Shown here: one piece after another, positions 7,586 to 17,134 of the stretch
How positions within the stretch are numbered: position 1 is the stretch's first letter
Layout of the letters: the number at the start of each line of letters is the position of its first letter
Source: CAIKMD01 sp963702925
GTDB taxonomy: Bacteria > Pseudomonadota > Alphaproteobacteria > ATCC43930 > CGMCC-115725
Direction: 5' to 3'
Assembly (NCBI GenBank): GCA_963702925.1
Contig: OY969771.1
Location: 4,464,001-4,528,000 of the forward strand
Length of the DNA stretch: 64,000 nucleotides
Made by a program: the position numbers and the translations under genes
The notes under the pieces: model-generated
What the model was told of the DNA's origin: nothing
Database searches by the model: none
What the model saw: only the letters and a program-made list of their open reading frames with translations

Positions 7586-8556
7586 ACGCGGGCTCCCATC
7601 CTGTCGCCTTTCACGATCTGACGCCGGAGCTCGAAAGCTTCCGCGACAGCGTGCTCGACGGCTTGAGCCGAAGCCAGAAGACGATACCGTGCCGATTTCT
7701 TTATGACGCGCGCGGCTCGATGTTGTTCGAAGCGATTTGCGAGCTGCCCGAATATTACCCGACGCGGACCGAAACCGGGATTTTAGCGAACTGCGCGCCG
7801 GAGATTGCGGCGGCGATGGGGCCGCGTTGCGAGCTTATCGAGTTCGGAAGCGGGGCGTCGCGTAAGGTGCGGCTCTTGTTGGGCGCGCTGGCGGAACCCG
7901 CCGCCTATGTCGCGATCGACATCTCGCGCGATGCGTTGCGCCATGCAACCAACGCGCTGGCGGCATCCTTTCCCAGCCTGGCGGTCATCGCGCTTTGCGC
8001 GGATTACATGCGGCCGCTTGAGCTGCCCGCGCTACCGGCGGCGGGCGAGGGCAGGCGGCTCGGCTTCTTTCCGGGCTCGACCATCGGCAATCTCGATCCG
8101 GCGGGGGCGGTGGAGTTCCTGGCCGGTTGCCGCGGCGTAATCGGCGCAACCGGTGCGATGTTGGTCGGCGTCGATCTCAAGAAGGATCCGAGCCTGCTGA
8201 ATGCCGCCTATAACGATTCGCAAGGCGTCACCGCCGCGTTCAATCTCAATCTGCTGACGCGTATCAACCGTGAACTGGACGGCGACTTCAATCTCGCCCG
8301 TTTTGCTCACGAGGCCGTCTACAACGAAAATGCCGGCAAGATTGAAATCTTCATCCGCAGCAGTGCCGATCAGATCGTGACGGTGGCAAGGCGCCGTTTC
8401 CGCTTCGCGAATGGCGAGCGGATACATACCGAGGATTCGTGGAAGTACAGCGTGGCCGAGTTTCAGCTCTTGGCCGCGCGCGCCGGTTACCGGCCGGCGC
8501 AGTGCTGGACCGACCCGGCGCAACTCTTCGGCGTCCACCTGTTGACGCCACTTTAG
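7582..8556 (+). CDS. egtD: L-histidine N-alpha-methyltransferase EgtD
   Basis: EgtD makes hercynine by trimethylating histidine with SAM. The 324-residue protein begins at the GTG that overlaps the egtB stop (GTGA), and the length is normal for the family. Diagnostic features are the Phe-Leu-Tyr-Asp entry (PCRFLYDARGSMLFE), the substrate segment LPEYYPTRTE, the SAM loop EFGSGASRKVRLLL and FFPGSTIGN. The frame stays open upstream inside egtB, but those codons read poorly as protein, so the overlap start is preferred. Confidence 0.95.
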   Translation: MNAGSHPVAFHDLTPELESFRDSVLDGLSRSQKTIPCRFLYDARGSMLFEAICELPEYYPTRTETGILANCAPEIAAAMGPRCELIEFGSGASRKVRLLLGALAEPAAYVAIDISRDALRHATNALAASFPSLAVIALCADYMRPLELPALPAAGEGRRLGFFPGSTIGNLDPAGAVEFLAGCRGVIGATGAMLVGVDLKKDPSLLNAAYNDSQGVTAAFNLNLLTRINRELDGDFNLARFAHEAVYNENAGKIEIFIRSSADQIVTVARRRFRFANGERIHTEDSWKYSVAEFQLLAARAGYRPAQCWTDPAQLFGVHLLTPL

Positions 8557-8610
8557 GATTATTTGTTGCTTGTTCCGGTATCGCGCGCCGCGTCGCGCGC
8601 CGCTCCTACG

Positions 8611-8895
8611 TCACCGCCGGCGCGGCATGGGCGGACGTGCGCGCGATGGCGCCGCCGCCGCCGCAGCAGCCCGCTCGTCCTTGTGACGGAAATTGATCCG
8701 TCCCTTGGTCAGATCGTAGGGTGTCATTTCGACCGTCACCCGATCTCCAGCGAGAATGCGGATCCGATTCTTCTTCATCTTGCCCGAGGTGTAGGCCAGG
8801 GTTTCGTGGCCATTGTCGAGGCGCACGCGAAAGCGGGCGTCGGGCAGGAGCTCGATCACCACACCGTCGAATTCGATCAAGTCTTCTTTCGCCAA
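8611..8895 (-). CDS. infA: translation initiation factor IF-1 with basic C-terminal tail
   Basis: IF-1 binds the ribosomal A site during initiation. The first 72 residues are a standard S1/OB-fold IF-1: MAKEDLIEFDGVVIELLPD, GHETLAYTSGKMKKNRIRILAGDRV, TPYDLTKGRINFRHK. An extra 20 or so residues rich in Ala, Pro and Arg follow (DERAAAAAAAPSRARPPMPRRR). The tail marks the second-copy type of infA found in some Proteobacteria. It lies 50 bases downstream of a cold-shock gene on the same strand, so the two may be co-expressed in the cold (inference). Confidence 0.95.
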   Translation of the reverse strand: MAKEDLIEFDGVVIELLPDARFRVRLDNGHETLAYTSGKMKKNRIRILAGDRVTVEMTPYDLTKGRINFRHKDERAAAAAAAPSRARPPMPRRR

Positions 8896-8946
8896 AATCG
8901 CTCCTTCAGAGGAAACGGGGCGATCACCCGTCGCCCCGCCGATGAA

Positions 8947-9153
8947 TTATTCCGCTGTGAGATTGGCCGCGTTGACCCTTCCCTGCGGGCCGCGCTCTAG
9001 CTCATAGCCCACGCGCCGACCTTCGCGCAAGCTCGCCATGCCGGCGCGCTCGACCGCGGAAATATGGCCAAAGACGTCTTTCGTGCCGTCATCCGGCTGT
9101 ATAAATCCGTATCTCTTGGCAGCGTCGAACCATTTGACCGTACCGCTAGGCAT
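8947..9153 (-). CDS. CspA-family cold-shock protein
   Basis: This 68-residue single cold-shock domain carries both RNA-binding motifs: KWFDAAKRYGFIQPD (RNP1, with Lys-Arg-Tyr instead of the usual Lys-Gly-Phe/Tyr) and VFGHISAV (RNP2). It would act as an RNA chaperone. The ATG at 9153 follows GGGAGGGG. The 5' leader contains a bulged hairpin just upstream, and infA follows downstream. Confidence 0.93.
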   Translation of the reverse strand: MPSGTVKWFDAAKRYGFIQPDDGTKDVFGHISAVERAGMASLREGRRVGYELERGPQGRVNAANLTAE

Positions 9154-9503
9154 ATGCCCCTCCCCATAGCTTTAGCCACCGCGTGCGTACACGGTGGGTC
9201 AAACGCCAATTGGGATGGGACCGGGTCGGGCTCATGCCGAGCGAAATGACGCCGCCGACCCAAAGCGAGTTGACGTGCCAAAGATAATAGCCTGGCAGCT
9301 GATTTCAACCGGAATGCCGCGCGCTTCTTGCGTGGTACGAAGTTTATGTTGCGTCGCAAAAAACGCATCCTGACAAAGACGCAAAATCACCATCGGCTCG
9401 TGACGGGTTGAGCGTCGGATAACCGTCTTGATCTGAGTCAAGCTTATGGCGGCGCCGCGCGCGGTAAAGTCTTGGCTGGAGAGCGGTTCCCTGGGAGGAC
9501 ACA
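9154..9503. other. 350-bp intergenic region between divergent csp and gentisate dioxygenase genes
   Basis: No credible gene lies here. The part next to csp has its Shine-Dalgarno and a hairpin at 9177-9196 (CACC-gc-GTG loop CGTA then CACGGTG, with a 2-base bulge). This is within the expected cold-shock leader and could be an RNA thermosensor (inference). The other end has GGGAGGA eight bases before the dioxygenase ATG. I see no good -35/-10 pair for either gene. Confidence 0.6.
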
Positions 9504-10571
9504 ATGCCGAACCAACACGCGAGCGTCTCGGCCGCAGCGAAGCCATCGCCTGAACGACAGGCCTTTTACGATCAAATCGCGCCGCACGCGCTCACGCCTT
9601 TGTGGGAGGTGGCCAACACCATGGTGACGCCCGAGCCCCATGTCAGCACCAGACCTCATTTGTGGCGCTACAGCGAAGTGCGCAATTTCATGATGGAGGC
9701 CGGCAAGCTTCTCACGGCCGAGGAGGCGACACGCCGCGTCCTGGTCTTGGAGAATCCGGCATTTCCGGGCCAATCGAAAGCGACCGCGACGCTCTTTGCG
9801 GGGATACAAATGGTATTGCCGGGCGAGATCGCACCGGCACACCGTCATACGCAATCGGCGTTGCGCTTCGTGCTCGAAGGCGAGCACGGCTATACGGCGG
9901 TCGGCGGCGAACGGACCACGATGCACCCGGGCGATTTCATCATTACGCCGCCTTGGGCGTTTCACGATCATGGGAATGAAGGCTCGTCGCCGGTGCTGTG
10001 GCTCGATGTGCTCGACGCGCCGATGGTCCAGTTCTTCGAGACCAGCTTCGCCGAGCGGCACAACGAGAAGAAGCAGGTGATTCACCGTCCGGAAGGCGAC
10101 GCGTTGGCGCGTTACGGCACCGGGCTGATGCCGCTCGAAGGGGGCAGCCCTTACGGTTTGACGGCACCGGTCTTCAACTATCCCTACCAACGTACCCACT
10201 CGGCGCTGCTCGGCGCCGCGAAAGGTGCGTCGCCCGATCCGCATACCGGCGTGTCGCTGCGCTATGCCAACCCGTTGGACGGACAATGGGCGATGCCAAC
10301 CATCGCAACATGGATGATGTATTTGCCGGCTGGGTTCAGAACGTCGCCGTTGCGTTCGACCGATGGCATCGTCATGGCCGTTGCAGAAGGCAGCGGTCTC
10401 GTGCATGTCGGCGACCACATCATGGCGTTCGGGGCGCGGGACGTGATGGCGCTGCCGAACTGGAGTTGGCGCAGCTTCGAGGCCAAGACCAACTGCTTTC
10501 TGTTTTGCGCCTCGGACCGCGTGGTACAGGAAAAGCTTGGCTTTTGGCGTGAGGAACGCGCCGAGCGCTGA
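9504..10571 (+). CDS. gentisate 1,2-dioxygenase
   Basis: This iron enzyme cleaves the ring of gentisate (2,5-dihydroxybenzoate) to maleylpyruvate. The 355-residue protein is a bicupin. The N-terminal cupin has PAHRHTQSALRFVLEGE with two metal-binding histidines, and PGDFIITPPWAFHDHGN supplies the third. The second cupin (about residues 255-345) has lost the metal motif, as is normal. The ATG follows GGGAGGA. No maleylpyruvate isomerase or hydrolase is adjacent, so the rest of the pathway must be elsewhere. 1-hydroxy-2-naphthoate dioxygenase and salicylate 1,2-dioxygenase are close relatives that cannot be excluded. Confidence 0.88.
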   Translation: MPNQHASVSAAAKPSPERQAFYDQIAPHALTPLWEVANTMVTPEPHVSTRPHLWRYSEVRNFMMEAGKLLTAEEATRRVLVLENPAFPGQSKATATLFAGIQMVLPGEIAPAHRHTQSALRFVLEGEHGYTAVGGERTTMHPGDFIITPPWAFHDHGNEGSSPVLWLDVLDAPMVQFFETSFAERHNEKKQVIHRPEGDALARYGTGLMPLEGGSPYGLTAPVFNYPYQRTHSALLGAAKGASPDPHTGVSLRYANPLDGQWAMPTIATWMMYLPAGFRTSPLRSTDGIVMAVAEGSGLVHVGDHIMAFGARDVMALPNWSWRSFEAKTNCFLFCASDRVVQEKLGFWREERAER

Positions 10572-10590
10572 CCCCCAAACGTAACGCGAT

Positions 10591-11703
10591 CTACTTGCTG
10601 GCGAGGATCGGCTGGATGCGGCTGCCGTCCGTGATTTCGTCCGGCAGGTTGATGGCGATGCGGTCGCCGGTCTGCACGCCGTCTGCGACCGTCACATTGT
10701 CGCCATCGGTGGCCGCGAGCTTTATCGCCCGGAAGGTGACAATTCCTTCCTCGCTCACCCCCGCGACATAAGCCGTATTGCCCCGCATGATCAGGGCGCT
10801 GACGGGCAGTTGCGGATAGCTCTGTACTGGCAGATGCAGGGTTACATAAGCGAATGAGCCCGGTACCAGGAAGTTATTGCCGTTATCGACATCGAGCTCG
10901 ATGTAAAGCGTCCGGGTCTTGGGATCGAGCGCGCCCGTTGTGCGGCTGATCTTGGCGCTGACACGGCGGTTCGGATCGCTTGCATCGCTGATGTCGGCCG
11001 GATCGCCGATATGCACATAAGGCACGTCGTTCTGTTCGACATAAACACCGATCCGCAGCCTGCTGTTATCCGAGAGGGTGATGACCGGTAGCGCACTCGA
11101 TTGGTTGGTCGTGGCCGCCTGCAACAGCGCGCCTGGATCGGCATAACGCGCGGTAACCGTGCCGTCGAAAGGCGCGCGCAGAGTCTCGTAGGATTGAAGA
11201 GTCGCAAGGTTGCGGACGTTTTCCTCCGCCATGCGGAGATTGGTTTCCGATTGCTGCTGTTGTTGGAGCGCGACGTTGCCGCGCTGCAAGAGATCGCGGT
11301 CGCGCTCGGCCAAGCGACGCTTGTTGCCAAGATCGGCCACCGCCGCGGCGTATTGGCTGTCGGTTTCGGCGGACTCGATTTCCGCCAGGAGCTGCCCGGC
11401 CTTGACCTGGTCACCTTTGTCGACAGCGACGGATTTGAGATAGCCGCTAACCTTCGCAAAGAGCGTGGCGGTCGTATAGGGCTTGGCGTCGCCCAGCAGC
11501 CGGATGTCGCGCGTATCGGGACTCTTGGCGACCGTCACGACCTGCACGCGCGGTCCGCGCGCGGCCTCGCTCTCGCGCGCATCGCGCGCCACCGCGATAT
11601 CGGCGTAGCGCCCATGCACCACGACCCCGACCAGGATCGCCGCGGCGGCAAGGCCGAGAACGCCCCAGAGATAGAAACTTTTGTCGGTCCAGCGCCTAGC
11701 CAT
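10591..11703 (-). CDS. RND efflux periplasmic adaptor (membrane fusion protein)
   Basis: This adaptor links an inner-membrane RND pump to an outer-membrane channel. The 370-residue protein has an N-terminal anchor (FYLWGVLGLAAAAILVGVVV). Next come the lipoyl halves (ATLFAKVSGYLKSVAVDKGDQVKAGQLLAEIES and LRAPFDGTVTARYADPG) flanking a helical hairpin, then a beta-barrel. I place the start at ATG 11703 (MARRWTDK), which overlaps the end of the pump gene by 8 bases. The longer open frame would lie inside the pump gene. No outer-membrane channel gene is adjacent. Confidence 0.92.
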   Translation of the reverse strand: MARRWTDKSFYLWGVLGLAAAAILVGVVVHGRYADIAVARDARESEAARGPRVQVVTVAKSPDTRDIRLLGDAKPYTTATLFAKVSGYLKSVAVDKGDQVKAGQLLAEIESAETDSQYAAAVADLGNKRRLAERDRDLLQRGNVALQQQQQSETNLRMAEENVRNLATLQSYETLRAPFDGTVTARYADPGALLQAATTNQSSALPVITLSDNSRLRIGVYVEQNDVPYVHIGDPADISDASDPNRRVSAKISRTTGALDPKTRTLYIELDVDNGNNFLVPGSFAYVTLHLPVQSYPQLPVSALIMRGNTAYVAGVSEEGIVTFRAIKLAATDGDNVTVADGVQTGDRIAINLPDEITDGSRIQPILASK

Positions 11704-14700
11704 GGGCGCCACCTCCCTCTGCCGCTTCGGCGACTTCGGCCGCAAAGCGCCGGTCGAGTTCATAGAGCGTCGGCGGCTTGCGGCGCAACAAGGTATAGAT
11801 GATCGGAACGATGAAGAGCGTGGCGACGGTTGCCGCCGCCAAGCCGCCGATCACCGCGCGGCCGAGCGGCGCGTTCTGCTCGCCGGCTTCGCCCAGCCCC
11901 AGCGCCATGGGGGTCATCCCGATGATCATCGCGAGCGCCGTCATAAGGATGGGGCGTAGGCGGGTTTGCGCGGCCATGATCACCGCTTCGGCGGGCGAGA
12001 GCTTGTCGCGCGCGCGGATTTCGTTGGCGAAGCTGACAACGAGGATCGAGTTCGAAACCGAAATGCCGACGGCCATGATGGTGCCCATCAGAGATTCCAC
12101 GTTGATCGTCGTTCCGGTGAGCACCAGCATCCAAAGGATACCGATCACCGCGCCGGGCAACGCCATCATGATGATGAGCGGATCAACCCAGGATTGAAAC
12201 AGTACGACAAGCAGCGCATAGACCAGAATGATCGCGATGATGAGACCCAAAGCGAGGTTGCGAAACGCGCTCTGCATCACCTCGTTTTGTCCGCGAATGT
12301 CGATATGGGTGGTGATCGGTTGTCCTTTCATCACCGTGTCGATCGCAGATTGAATGTCCCGAGCCGTGCCGCCCAGGTCGCGGCCATCGACACTTGCGGC
12401 GACATCGATGATGCGCTGAACCGTATAGTGATTGAGCGACTCATAGCTTGTGCCAGGACGCACCGAGGCAACGTCGGCAAGCCGCGTCACCGGCGCATTC
12501 GGCATGGTCGCGAGGGTGCTGGACGGCGTCGCCGGGACCTGCGCATTGGGCTGGCTGATCGAAATGCCCATCAAATCGGGAATGCTCTGCACCTGCGCGA
12601 GCGGGACGGCGACAACGACCGAGTAATTGACGTTGTTGACCGGGTTGAGAAAGTAGGAGGGCGCGACCAGCTGGCTGCTCGATAGAGCGATCAGCATGTT
12701 GTTCGACACGTCGCGTTGTGTGATGCCGAGCTCAGCCGCGCGCAGCCGATCGACATTGACCTGGAGCGAGGGATAGTTCAGCAGCTGCACGATGTGCGGG
12801 TCGGCAACGCCGGGAATTTTTTTTATCGCCAGAAGAAGCTTCTGCGCCAAGCCATAGGCGTTGCCGAAATCGGCGGCTTGTATCTGCACGTCGATCGGGG
12901 CAGGGAGGCCGAAATTGAGCACCTGACTGACGATGTCGGCGTTCTGGAAATAGAACTGGCTGCCGGGAAAGTCGGTCGGCAATTGGGCGCGAATCGCGTG
13001 GATGTAATCGATTGTCGGCCGGTGCGGCGTCTTGAGCTGCACCGTGATCTCGGCATCGCCACTGCTGACATTGTCGGAGGGCACGATCGCCAGGTTGTAG
13101 GAGAACGGCACACCGGTGACATCGTTAATCGTGCCGAGCTCTGCGGCAGGAATGATGTCGCGAATTTTCTGATCGACATCGAGGATCAGCTTCTCGGTTT
13201 CTTCGAGGCGTGTTCCCACGGGCGCGCGGTAATGAAGCTTGATGAGACCGACGTCGGACGTGGGAAAGAAATCCGTGCCCACCACACTAGCAAGCACGCC
13301 CGTCAAAACGACAAGGACACCGCTGCACGCCAGAATAAAGGTGCGATAGGTCAACGCGCCGCGCAACGCGCGGGCATACCCCTCGCGAAAGCGTTCGAAA
13401 CGGTCCTGAAACGCGTCCCCGGCGCGCGCAAATCGCCCGCGCGTGCCGCCGTGCTGCTCGCTCGCCAACAGAAAACGGGTGAAGGCCGGCACGATCGAGA
13501 ATGACAGGACATAGGAAGCCAGCATCGCGAGCACGACGGTGATGGCAAGCGGAATGAAGAGGAAGCGCGACGGCCCCGTCAGCAGGATCACGGGGAAGAA
13601 CACGATGCAGATTGCGAGCGTCGCGACGGTGAGCGGTTGAACGACTTCGGCGGCGCCGTCGATGATGGCTCGGGTCAGCGGTTTGCCGAGGCTTTGATTG
13701 CGGTGAATGTTCTCAATCGTGACCGTAGCATTGTCGACGAGCATGCCGATGGCAAGCGCAAGCCCGCCCAAGGTCATCAGATTGATCGATTGTCCGGTCA
13801 TCAGCAGCCCAGCGATGCCAGCGAAGATCGAAAGCGGGATGGACAGCGACACGACAACCGTATTTCGCCAGCTTCCAAGAAAGAGCAGGATCATCAGCGA
13901 GACGAGGATCGAGGAGATTACGGCTTCGCGCACCACATTCGCGATCGCCGCACGCACGAAGACCGATTGGTCGAAATTGAGATTGAGCTCGAGACCTTGC
14001 GGTGCGCCCGCCTGAATTTCGGGCATGAGATCGCGCGTCGCATCGATCACGGCGAGAGTCGAAGAGTCGCTGTGACGCAGGATCAACAGATAGACTGCGC
14101 GCTCGCCATTGACGTGTGCAATCTGCGTTTGCACCGCGAAAGCGTCCGCGACGTGAGCCACGTCGCCGAGCGTGACCGGAACACCGTTGCGGATACCGAG
14201 CGGCAATTGATTGAACTGCTCGACCGAAGGCGGACTCGAATTGAGCGCAACGTTATATTCGCGTTGGCCGATGCGTGCCGTGCCCGCCGGAACGATCACG
14301 TTCGAGGCTTGCAGCGCCTGGACGACGTCGTTGGGCGATACGCCTTTGGCGGCGAGACGCGGCGGATCGAGCTGCACGACGATCTGGCGGTTCTTGCCGC
14401 CATAGGGCGCGGTCACGGAAAGGCCTGGAATGGTGAAGAGCTTCAGGCGCAGGAAGTTCAGCGCGTAATCGAAGATCTGCTGCTCCGACACCGTCTTGCT
14501 CGTCGCGGTCAGCTGAATGACCGGCACGCTCGACGCGTTGAATTGGATGATATTGGGCGGCGTCATGCCCGGCGGGACGATGCGGAGCACGGTGTTGTTG
14601 ACCGCCGATATCTGCGCAATGGCGCCGCCGATGTCGGTTCCAGGCGTAAAATAGATCTTGATGATCCCGGTGCTTGGAATCGATTGCGATTCCATGTGGT

Positions 14701-14938
14701 CGATGCCGTTGACCGTCTGGGAATAGCTGCGCTCGCTGACCAAGACGACGCGGCGTTCCATATCCTCCGCGGACAGGCCGGGATAGTTCCAGGCCACGAG
14801 CACGACCGGAATGTCGATGATCGGAAAAATGTCGACGATCATTCGAGTGACCGCGAGACCGCCCATCAGCAAGATAAGCAAGGCAGCGATCGCAGCGGTA
14901 TAAGGGCGGCGCAGCGACAAGCGCACCAAGCCCATCAT
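11696..14938 (-). CDS. RND-family efflux transporter permease (HAE1-like)
   Basis: This is the inner-membrane pump, about 1080 residues, with 12 membrane segments and two large periplasmic loops (about residues 35-330 and 560-860). The fourth membrane helix carries GMLVDNATVTIENIHRN. Compared with AcrB, the first of the two proton-relay aspartates is kept and the second is Asn, a variant known in a subgroup of these pumps. The start ATG 14938 (MMGLVRLSLRRPYT) follows GGGAGGA. The drug or metal substrate cannot be inferred. The pump gene comes first and the adaptor second, the reverse of the usual acrAB order. Confidence 0.94.
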   Translation of the reverse strand: MMGLVRLSLRRPYTAAIAALLILLMGGLAVTRMIVDIFPIIDIPVVLVAWNYPGLSAEDMERRVVLVSERSYSQTVNGIDHMESQSIPSTGIIKIYFTPGTDIGGAIAQISAVNNTVLRIVPPGMTPPNIIQFNASSVPVIQLTATSKTVSEQQIFDYALNFLRLKLFTIPGLSVTAPYGGKNRQIVVQLDPPRLAAKGVSPNDVVQALQASNVIVPAGTARIGQREYNVALNSSPPSVEQFNQLPLGIRNGVPVTLGDVAHVADAFAVQTQIAHVNGERAVYLLILRHSDSSTLAVIDATRDLMPEIQAGAPQGLELNLNFDQSVFVRAAIANVVREAVISSILVSLMILLFLGSWRNTVVVSLSIPLSIFAGIAGLLMTGQSINLMTLGGLALAIGMLVDNATVTIENIHRNQSLGKPLTRAIIDGAAEVVQPLTVATLAICIVFFPVILLTGPSRFLFIPLAITVVLAMLASYVLSFSIVPAFTRFLLASEQHGGTRGRFARAGDAFQDRFERFREGYARALRGALTYRTFILACSGVLVVLTGVLASVVGTDFFPTSDVGLIKLHYRAPVGTRLEETEKLILDVDQKIRDIIPAAELGTINDVTGVPFSYNLAIVPSDNVSSGDAEITVQLKTPHRPTIDYIHAIRAQLPTDFPGSQFYFQNADIVSQVLNFGLPAPIDVQIQAADFGNAYGLAQKLLLAIKKIPGVADPHIVQLLNYPSLQVNVDRLRAAELGITQRDVSNNMLIALSSSQLVAPSYFLNPVNNVNYSVVVAVPLAQVQSIPDLMGISISQPNAQVPATPSSTLATMPNAPVTRLADVASVRPGTSYESLNHYTVQRIIDVAASVDGRDLGGTARDIQSAIDTVMKGQPITTHIDIRGQNEVMQSAFRNLALGLIIAIILVYALLVVLFQSWVDPLIIMMALPGAVIGILWMLVLTGTTINVESLMGTIMAVGISVSNSILVVSFANEIRARDKLSPAEAVIMAAQTRLRPILMTALAMIIGMTPMALGLGEAGEQNAPLGRAVIGGLAAATVATLFIVPIIYTLLRRKPPTLYELDRRFAAEVAEAAEGGGAHG

Positions 14939-15053
14939 CGGCGGAGATCCTCCCAACAACCTCAATTATCGGGCGATCTTAGCGGGTTCTGCGGCCGTTG
15001 CGCCAGGGGCGGAGGCTTGCGCTCGCGCGGTTGGTTAGTGGGCGCTGCCTACC

Positions 15054-16304
15054 TTAAAAGGTGTGGCCGAGCGCAAGGAGCGCAGCGTCGGCGGCGGCGA
15101 CGCCGCTGGTGAAGGCCGCATGTGCCGTGCCGAATTGGTCACGCGAGCACGCTTCGCCGGCGAAAAAAATGCGCGCGTCGACCGGTTCGGTATAAACCGC
15201 GCGATCATCGGCATGGCCGGGCAAGGCCGAGGAGTAGGAGCCGCGCGCAAAGGGATCGCGGACCCAGGCGGAACTGGCGAGCAGGCGAAGCCGTTGCCGG
15301 ATCGCGTTGCCGTAAATCCGGGCGAGCTCGCCGATCGCAAAATCGGCCATTGCCGCGGGTCCGGCCAGCTCAAGCTCGGTCGCAAACCTTCCGCCGAAAT
15401 AGCACGAGATCATTGGCCACCCATGCGGCCGAATTTGGTAATTCCCGGTGCCAATCCGCTCGGTCGAGCCGACAAGGTGGCGGTAGGTCGATGTCGGCTC
15501 GCCCGGGCCATCGAGCGCAAGAAAGAGCTTGTTCGCAATACCGAGGGGCAACCCCGCGGCGGCGGCAAGCTTCGTCGGCAGCGCCGGCGCAAACCGCACG
15601 GCTTCCTCCGCGATCACGTTGGTGGGCAAGGTCACGATCACCGCTTTGGTCGACAGCGTGCCGCGTGATGTAACGATGCGCAGCATCCGTTCGCGATGAT
15701 CGATCTCGCGCACCACTGTGCCGAAACTCACTTTCAGGCCGGCACCATAGGCGGCGATCAAAGCGCCATAGCCGGCAAAAGCGCGCCAATTGAGCGGCGT
15801 GTTGGCATAGCGCGCATGGTCCTTGACCGAAACCAATTCCAGCTCGGCGCCGTTCGCCCAGGTGCTGATCGCGCCGAGAAGCGCGTTCCACCTTCCGTTC
15901 TTGGGCAAAAGGTCCGAGGCCGGCCGATCTTCGGCTTCGAGCGCGGCGCGATCGTAAGCATCCTCAAACCCGTCGCGCGTCGCGAGCCACTCGTCATTCG
16001 CCGCTTCGCCGTGATGGATCGCGACCCGACTCGCCCAATCGGGCAGCGTCTTGTCGAGCGCGAAGCCAAGCGTGGTTGCGACATCCGACCATGGATTGAT
16101 GTCGGCCGAATGCAGCCATTCGCAGCCCAGATCGACCGGCAGGCCGATTGCCGTCGGCACGGTCCATGCCCGGCCACCCAGGCGGTCGCGCGCTTCGAGC
16201 ACCAGCGCGTTGACCTTGGCAGCGGCTAAGCGTTTGCCGGCGGCGATGCCGGCAGCACCCGCGCCCACTACAACTATGTCGAATTCGTCACCAAATTCCG
16301 TCAT
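15054..16304 (-). CDS. FAD-dependent amine oxidase family protein
   Basis: This 416-residue flavoprotein has an N-terminal dinucleotide fold, IVVVGAGAAGIAAGKRLAAA, with the acidic end LVLEARDRLGGRA. The C-terminal FAD motif is IFFAGEACSRDQFGTAHAAFTSG. The sequence fits the monoamine/polyamine oxidase superfamily, including flavin monoamine oxidases and lysine-demethylase-like enzymes. The substrate is unknown. It is divergent from the IMPase-family gene with only 26 bases between their start codons. Confidence 0.88.
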   Translation of the reverse strand: MTEFGDEFDIVVVGAGAAGIAAGKRLAAAKVNALVLEARDRLGGRAWTVPTAIGLPVDLGCEWLHSADINPWSDVATTLGFALDKTLPDWASRVAIHHGEAANDEWLATRDGFEDAYDRAALEAEDRPASDLLPKNGRWNALLGAISTWANGAELELVSVKDHARYANTPLNWRAFAGYGALIAAYGAGLKVSFGTVVREIDHRERMLRIVTSRGTLSTKAVIVTLPTNVIAEEAVRFAPALPTKLAAAAGLPLGIANKLFLALDGPGEPTSTYRHLVGSTERIGTGNYQIRPHGWPMISCYFGGRFATELELAGPAAMADFAIGELARIYGNAIRQRLRLLASSAWVRDPFARGSYSSALPGHADDRAVYTEPVDARIFFAGEACSRDQFGTAHAAFTSGVAAADAALLALGHTF

Positions 16305-16330
16305 GGCAATCCTGATATGTTCATTCCATC

Positions 16331-17134
16331 ATGGCACAAATGATCGAACGCGAAACCGTCGCCAATCTGATCCGTGACACGGCCCGAAGCGTGATTTTGC
16401 CGCGCTTTCGTGCGCTCGACAGCGCGGACATCCGCGAAAAGAAGCCCGGCGATCTCGTCACCATCGCCGATATCGAGGCCGAGCGCGAACTGTCGCGTCG
16501 TCTCGATGGCCTCGTCGCCGATGCGCTTGTCCTGGGTGAGGAAAGCGTGGCCGAAGATCAGCGGCGGCTCGAATGGTTGGCGGGCGATGCCCCGGTCTGG
16601 ATCATCGATCCGGTAGATGGTACCGCGAATTTCGCCAAAGGCCAGCCGGGCTTCGCGGTCATCGTCGCCTTGACGTGCCGCGGCGATGTCGAAGCAGGCT
16701 GGATCTATGATCCGCTTGGCGATGCGATGATCAGTTCGATCAAGGGGCAGGGCGCTTGGCTTGAACGCCGCCGCCTCGCGGTAGCAGCCGATATTCCGCC
16801 GGAACGCATTACCGGATCGGCTTATGGCCGTGCGAAATCCGGGGTGCGCGCCGCCAAGGCGCTCAACGAAAGCGGCCGCATCCGCGGCGTGCACAATCAA
16901 GGCTGCAGCGGGCTTGAATACATGGCGGTAGCACAAGGGATCAGCCAATTCTCGCTGCATTCCCGCTCGTTGCCGTGGGACCACGCTGCGGGCATGTTGA
17001 TCGTCCGCGAAGCCGGCGGCTGCGCCGCGTTTCTCGACGGCTCGACCTACGATGCACGGATCACCGACCAGCCTGTCCTGGCCGCGGCGAATGCCGCCGG
17101 ATGGGATACGGTTCGTGACGTAGTTGCTACCTGA
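16331..17134 (+). CDS. inositol monophosphatase family phosphatase
   Basis: This Mg2+/Li+-sensitive phosphatase fold has 267 residues. The metal-site motifs are all there: LGEESV, IDPVDGTANFAKG and LPWDHAAGMLIVREAGG. The family includes inositol, fructose-1,6-bisphosphate, 3'(2')-phosphoadenosine and histidinol-phosphate phosphatases, and the sequence alone does not choose between them. The frame also allows ATG 16340 (MIERE). The stop overlaps the next ATG (TGATG), so it is coupled with the SDR gene. Confidence 0.9.
   Translation: MAQMIERETVANLIRDTARSVILPRFRALDSADIREKKPGDLVTIADIEAERELSRRLDGLVADALVLGEESVAEDQRRLEWLAGDAPVWIIDPVDGTANFAKGQPGFAVIVALTCRGDVEAGWIYDPLGDAMISSIKGQGAWLERRRLAVAADIPPERITGSAYGRAKSGVRAAKALNESGRIRGVHNQGCSGLEYMAVAQGISQFSLHSRSLPWDHAAGMLIVREAGGCAAFLDGSTYDARITDQPVLAAANAAGWDTVRDVVAT

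Noticed and set aside
13637..15112. A 491-codon open frame on the plus strand
   Set aside because: It lies opposite the RND pump gene and is rich in Arg, Asp and His in the way of antisense GC-rich frames; no domain is recognisable.
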